The notes below the pieces were generated by a model, which was not told the DNA's origin, did not search any database, and saw nothing but the letters and a program-made list of their open reading frames with translations. From positions 1 through 64,000 of the forward strand of contig JAUIRK010000844.1 of the NCBI GenBank assembly GCA_030549495.1: a stretch of DNA of 64,000 nt. The letters run 5' to 3'. Shown in pieces: positions 59,879 through 64,000 of this stretch. Position 1 is the stretch's first letter; every line of letters starts with the position of its first letter. This DNA is from Nectonema munidae (lineage: Eukaryota > Nematomorpha > Nectonematoida > Nectonematidae). A program made the position numbers and the translations under genes.

Positions 59879-61880
59879 ATGGTTTATTTCACGAGAGCTC
59901 AGACGGAATTGCATCTTCTTGGTCAGCCTGTACTGGAGCTAAATGGAGTACGATTGCCTTCTAAACAAGAAGTGTTGAGCTTATTTCTCCACTTGCACTT
60001 AAACGAAGGGCATCAGTTTCGATCAGCAGCTGCAATTGTGATTTCTCAAGTGACTGATATTTATAACAAAGCTCGCATGCCGATGAGTCGAAAGGACAAC
60101 TGCATCAAAAAGCTAAAAAAAAATCACACACACACACTGGGCAGGACTGCTTAGTTTGTTGAAGTTTCAAAGAATCTGTTTGATGTTGCCCACGCAGATG
60201 CCTTGAAGCTTATCAAAATAAAAGATCTTGATTTTCTCCTGGCACAACGGGAACCAGGTCGTTGAGGTTACATCGGATCTGTGGACCAAAGTCTGGCTGA
60301 ATTAGAAGAACGTCGAATTCAACGATACATTGCTGCTAAATTGAGCAGAAAAGGTTATCAAGTTATGTTGCTTTATCTAGTAGTAATGAGGAGAGCTATA
60401 AAGAAGATCTAACGCAGCTACAAAAAGAAGCACCACCTGTGGCGGATGAGGCAGAATGTTCTGAAATATCTCTCGGTCCATACAAAAAGTCTCGTGGGAC
60501 AATCAACGTTATTACTCCTTCGGTTGCAGCAGCACTGGACCATACAAAAACTACAACAAAAGCAGCATAGAGAAAAACGGACCAGAAGGCTGAGTTCAAG
60601 ACACCTCCTTCTTGTTGTTCACTGAGATGGTAAACTTATGGCTGATCTGACAGGTACAAATCATGTGGATCGATTACCCATACTGATCTCCGGCGATGGC
60701 TTATCCCTGCTGCTAAATGTGGCGACAACAAGTTGCAATGGAGAGGATCAAGCACGCGTTGTGGTAGAGACTTTGCAAGAGTGGTTCGTGGACGCGAATG
60801 TTGTTGGTGCCTTGTTTTGACACCACTTCATTAAACACAGGATTACAATCAGGTGCATGTGTCATGATCCAACATAAATTGAACAAAGATTTGCTGCATT
60901 TCTCATGTCTACCCCATATCTTGGAGGTGATAGCAGGAGCGGTATTTAAACTTCTTGGTGGATCAAGTACCCCTGAAGTGCTACTGTTCAAACGATTTAA
61001 GCAACAATGGGAATTTATCGACCACGCGAGCTACTCGATAGGTCTTGATGATGAGTACAAAGCCTCAAAATTAAGCATAAATAAAGAGGGTACTTGGAAG
61101 ATCAACAGCTAAGAGGTGATTACAAAGAACTGTTGGAACTTTCAATCATATTCCTTGGTGGTTTCCCATTTCTTGGAATCCGATTTATGGCTCCAGGTAC
61201 GATTCACCATGCTCGGTGGATGGCAAAGATTATCTATGCAATAAAGGTTTGGATGTTTTGAGGTTAGTTAAAGTTAACTGGATCTGAACAAAAAGGTCTT
61301 GGGGAATTTTGTATCTTCTCCTTAACGGTGTACCTGAAGACCTGGTTCTCAGCTCCGATAGCAGCTTCTGCTCCACTGAACAATATGTGCCTTTTGAAGG
61401 AACTGCACAACTACAAAAACATCAATGAAAAATTATCCAAAGGCACAACTGCCAAACTTGGATTACAACTCGGGTATATATCAGATCAGCTTATGGGTCT
61501 TGCCTTCTTCGATTCAGATGTTCCACTAGAAACAAAGCGCGTGATGGTCAAATCTCTTCATTCTAAACGAGGAGAGAATGAACCTGTGAAGAGAATCAAG
61601 GTTTCTGTCCGCTTGATACTTGGTATAAAGTTGGAAGATTGTCACGGAAAATTGGCCTGAAAATGAGAGCTTCCGCAAAGGATTAAAACTTGTGCAAAGT
61701 ATTCGGATCACTAATGATTACGCGGAGCAAGGAGTTGCTCTCGTCCAGGAGCACAATCGAATGCTCACCCACAATGATGATCAGCGGCAGTTTATTCTTC
61801 AAGTTGTCTCTGAACATCAGCACCGATTTCCAGACGAAAAGAAATCCACATTGTATTGTACAAATGAAAATCGGGCATGA
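59879..61880 (+). mobile_element. Unnamed transposase-like element, copy 2
   Basis: ATG at 59879 opens MVYFTRAQTELHLLGQP, then RLPSKQEVLSLF. Later blocks are LFDVAH (60176), KDLDFLLAQREPGR, then DGKLMADL near 60630, with a stop just before it where a Trp codon is likely. VDRLPILISGDGLSLLLNV follows, then CFDTTSLNTGLQSGAC (60813 on), HFSCLPHILEVI, TWFSAP near 61340, MGLAFFDSD and AEQGVALVQEHNR near 61725. The order matches the 17.5-kb copy throughout. The protein would be about 665 residues. Around six stops or frame changes are present, so it is inactive. The region is much GC-richer than its flanks. The superfamily is not identified; an RNase-H-fold DDE transposase with a C-x(2)-H motif is my best inference. 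Confidence 0.7.
60798..61112 (+). pseudogene. Conserved core of unnamed transposase, copy 2
   Basis: A 104-codon frame carries the signature D-T-T-x(2)-N-x-G-x(3)-G-A-C-x(2)-I-Q. Then come L-L-H-F-S-C-L-P-H-I-L-E, A-V-F and LFKRFKQQWEFID. The equivalent blocks in copy 1 are CFDTTAVNSGVNKGAC, CQNHIHELL, AVFDSFF and IFERSKLKW. The shared Asp, Gly-Ala-Cys and C-x(2)-H-I-x-E are the best candidates for catalytic or metal-binding positions. The identity of the third acidic residue is not clear. Confidence 0.65.
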
Positions 61881-62000
61881 ACATTGAACATCTATTACGC
61901 ACAATATCTTTTTTTCCAGTTGTTGAGCTACCAATAAATATGCGTATATTTCAATGAAACTTTATCTGTGCAATCAATATATATATATATATATATATAT
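61881..62000. other. Spacer with (TA)n tract
   Basis: A (TA)n microsatellite of about 24 bp runs from about 61977 to the edge of the palindrome. Confidence 0.7.
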
Positions 62001-63474
62001 ATCTCCAACCCGTATATTACGATGATTCTTCTCCAACCTGTATTCTACGATGATTCATCTCCAAACTATATACTACAATGATTCATCTCTAACCTGTATA
62101 CTACGATGATTCATCTCTAACCTGTATACTACGATGATTCATCTTCAACCTGTATACTACGATGGTTTCTATTCCATGTACAAATAACTAGGGAGACAAT
62201 GTTCAACTTTCTGTTCACATTCTGCTAGATGTAAGATTTGATATACCTCATTCGGGGAGACGATGCTACATAAGTTATTACCTATATACATTATACCTGT
62301 ATACTACGATGGTTCATCTCCAACCTGTATACCGCGATAATTCATCTCCAACATATCAGTACATATTTTGCTAGATGTAAGATTTGATATACCTCATTCG
62401 GGGAGAGGATGTTAGATAAGTTATTAATTTTTTCACGATATTAAATAATTTATTTTATCAAATAATCAAAATAAAATTCTGTAATCAAAGAATCGAAAAA
62501 TATTCTTTAAAAAATCAATAAATATCAAACTTTCTGTTCATATTTTGCTACCTCATACGATGTTACAAAAGTTATTACCTATACTTTGCAATTTGCACGA
62601 TTTTAAATATTAATCAAAGAATCGAAAAATGTTCAAATCAAAAAATATTTATTCTTTTTAAATATATCGTTGGCTCCCCTTACTTTTAGTTACGTATGTG
62701 CATAATTTGATAAAAATTAATTATTAAAGACTAGGTTTATCTTTCAATTTTAAAAGTAAGGGGAGCCAACGATATATTTAAAAAGAATAAATATTTTTTG
62801 ATTTGAACATTTTTCGATTCTTTGATTATTCGACAAATATAATATTTAAAATCGTGCAAATTGCAAAGTATAGGTAATAACTTTTGTAACATCGTATGAG
62901 GTAGCAAAATATGAACAGAAAGTTTGATATTTTTTGATTTTTTAAAGAATATTTTTCGATTCTTTGATTACAGAATTTTATTTTGATTATTTGACAAATA
63001 TAATATTTAAAATCGTGCAAATTGCAAAGTATAGGTAATAACTTTTGTAACATCGTATGAGGTAGCAAAATATGAACAGAAAGTTTGATATTTTTTTATT
63101 TTTTAAAAAATATTTTTCGATTCTTTGATATGAATTATCGCGGTATACAGGTTGGAGATGAACCATCGTAGTATACAGGTATAATGTATATAGGTAATAA
63201 CTTATGTAGCATCGTCTCCCCGAATGAGGTATATCAAATCTTACATCTAGCAGAATGTGAACAGAAAGTTGAACATTGTCTCCCTAGTTATTTGTACATG
63301 GAATAGAAACCATCGTAGTATACAGGTTGAAGATGAATCATCGTAGTATACAGGTTAGAGATGAATCATCGTAGTATACAGGTTAGAGATGAATCATTGT
63401 AGTATATAGTTTGGAGATGAATCATCGTAGAATACAGGTTGGAGAAGAATCATCGTAATATACGGGTTGGAGAT
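62001..63474. repeat. 1.47-kb palindrome (foldback-type repeat)
   Basis: The outer arms 62001-62345 and 63130-63474 are inverted copies, each 345 bp, and I found no mismatch when reading them against each other. Each arm contains six tandem 28-bp units (left arm 62003-62170) with the core CTGTATACTACGATGATTCA, then a unique segment with TCATTCGGGGAGACGATGC, then two more 28-bp-type units. The inner part holds one or two copies of a ~190-bp AT-rich subrepeat per side and a central pair built on GTTGGCTCCCCTTACTTTTA (62670-62689 and its inverse at about 62750-62769), leaving a ~60-bp loop. No coding capacity. It may be a foldback transposon or palindromic satellite. The (TA)n at its left edge could be its target. 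Confidence 0.85.
62003..62170 (+). repeat. 28-bp minisatellite, six units, left arm
   Basis: Six contiguous 28-bp units differ from each other at 1-5 positions each. The inverse array lies in the right arm at about 63305-63472 and carries the same unit-specific variants in mirrored order. Confidence 0.85.
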
Positions 63475-63605
63475 AAAACGCAAGTTGTCTACCCGCGTTC
63501 AACCGTACAGGTTATGAGAATATATCATTACATATTAGAGAAGAGTTTTCTAAACTCTTTATACTGAAAATTATTTCTTCAAATATATTACTGCTTTGTT
63601 TAAAA

Positions 63606-63748
63606 TACCTATACTTTGCAATTTGGACGATTTTAAATATTATATTTGTCAAATAATCAAAATAAAATTCTGTGATCAAAGAATCGAAAAATATTCTTTA
63701 AAAAATCAAAAAATATCAAACTTTCTGTTCATATTTTGCTACCTCATA
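63606..63748 (+). repeat. Third copy of palindrome inner subrepeat
   Basis: TACCTATACTTTGCAATTTG through TTCATATTTTGCTACCTCAT repeats the inner subrepeat of the palindrome, but outside it. It shows the subrepeat has an existence independent of the palindrome, or that the palindrome is nested in a larger repeat running past the window. Confidence 0.75.
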
Positions 63749-64000
63749 GCTTCAATACTTATTGAGAAAAATTGATCTATTTATCTTCTCTTTAGAAATT
63801 TATATGCAGTAAACAATAATAAAAAAAATATTTATCCAAAACATATTTTTTTCGAATCAAAGTGTAAATCAAACCCGCACTTAAATTTTGGATGATTATT
63901 CAAAAGAAGTAAAAAACTAATGTTAATTTATAAAAAACCAAAAACTAAAATGATTTTATAAAAATCTAAAAATAAATAGTGGACTACGATTATCCAACAA
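63749..64000. other. AT-rich DNA to window end
   Basis: Nothing recognised. Confidence 0.6.

Noticed and set aside
62826-63068. 80-codon minus-strand frame inside the palindrome
   Set aside because: It contains an internal duplication that simply mirrors the repeated noncoding unit.
1-64000. LTR-type, retrovirus-like or Polinton-type elements
   Set aside because: I saw no long direct repeats with TG..CA ends, and no protease, integrase, capsid or polymerase B motif. The zinc knuckles at 31 kb fit LINE ORF1 better.

Overview
The window is AT-rich eukaryotic DNA (about 30% GC by eye) with short GT-AG introns, dense transposon fossils and one convincing host gene. I read it as an invertebrate, probably arthropod, genome. 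The AT bias, large introns and crowd of decayed hAT, IS630-type, LINE and tRNA-SINE copies would fit a parasitic copepod such as a salmon louse, but that identification is inference.

Host gene: an Iroquois-class (TALE) homeobox gene lies on the + strand at about 33.08-46.35 kb. Four exons (33083-33358, 44719-44828, 44891-45348, 46075-46295) join with matching phases. They give a 335-residue protein if translation starts at 33140. It has a complete Iroquois homeodomain, an acidic stretch, a late tryptophan motif and poly(A) signals just after the stop. Intron 1 is 11.4 kb and holds a dead hAT transposon and a SINE. Upstream, 0-33 kb is a gene desert with no supported host gene. Several less AT-rich islands there (1.33-1.75, 6.45-7.03, 16.05-17.1, 25.69-26.09 kb) are candidates for regulatory DNA. 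A second possible host exon at 58.2 kb is weakly supported.

Mobile elements: (1) two strongly diverged members of one transposase-like family that I cannot name, at 17.49-19.63 and 59.88-61.88 kb; (2) two ZBED5/SCAND3-like hAT elements, at 40.5-42.9 and 55.55-57.65 kb; (3) an IS630/Tc1-mariner-type element at 50.02-51.99 kb whose ends are arrays of a 21-bp unit, with a related end at 0.7 kb; (4) several non-autonomous inverted-repeat elements, including a matched pair of 269-bp elements with 8-bp target duplications and a 138-bp piggyBac-type MITE; (5) a tRNA-derived SINE family with four copies, one with a perfect 16-bp target duplication; (6) LINE remnants (two ORF2 3' ends and an ORF1 zinc-knuckle piece).

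The far end (62.00-63.47 kb) is a giant palindrome whose outer 345-bp arms read as identical. The arms carry a 28-bp minisatellite whose units differ from one another, so the arms are more alike than the units within them. I recognised no tRNA or rRNA gene, no CRISPR array, and no LTR-type or Polinton-type element.
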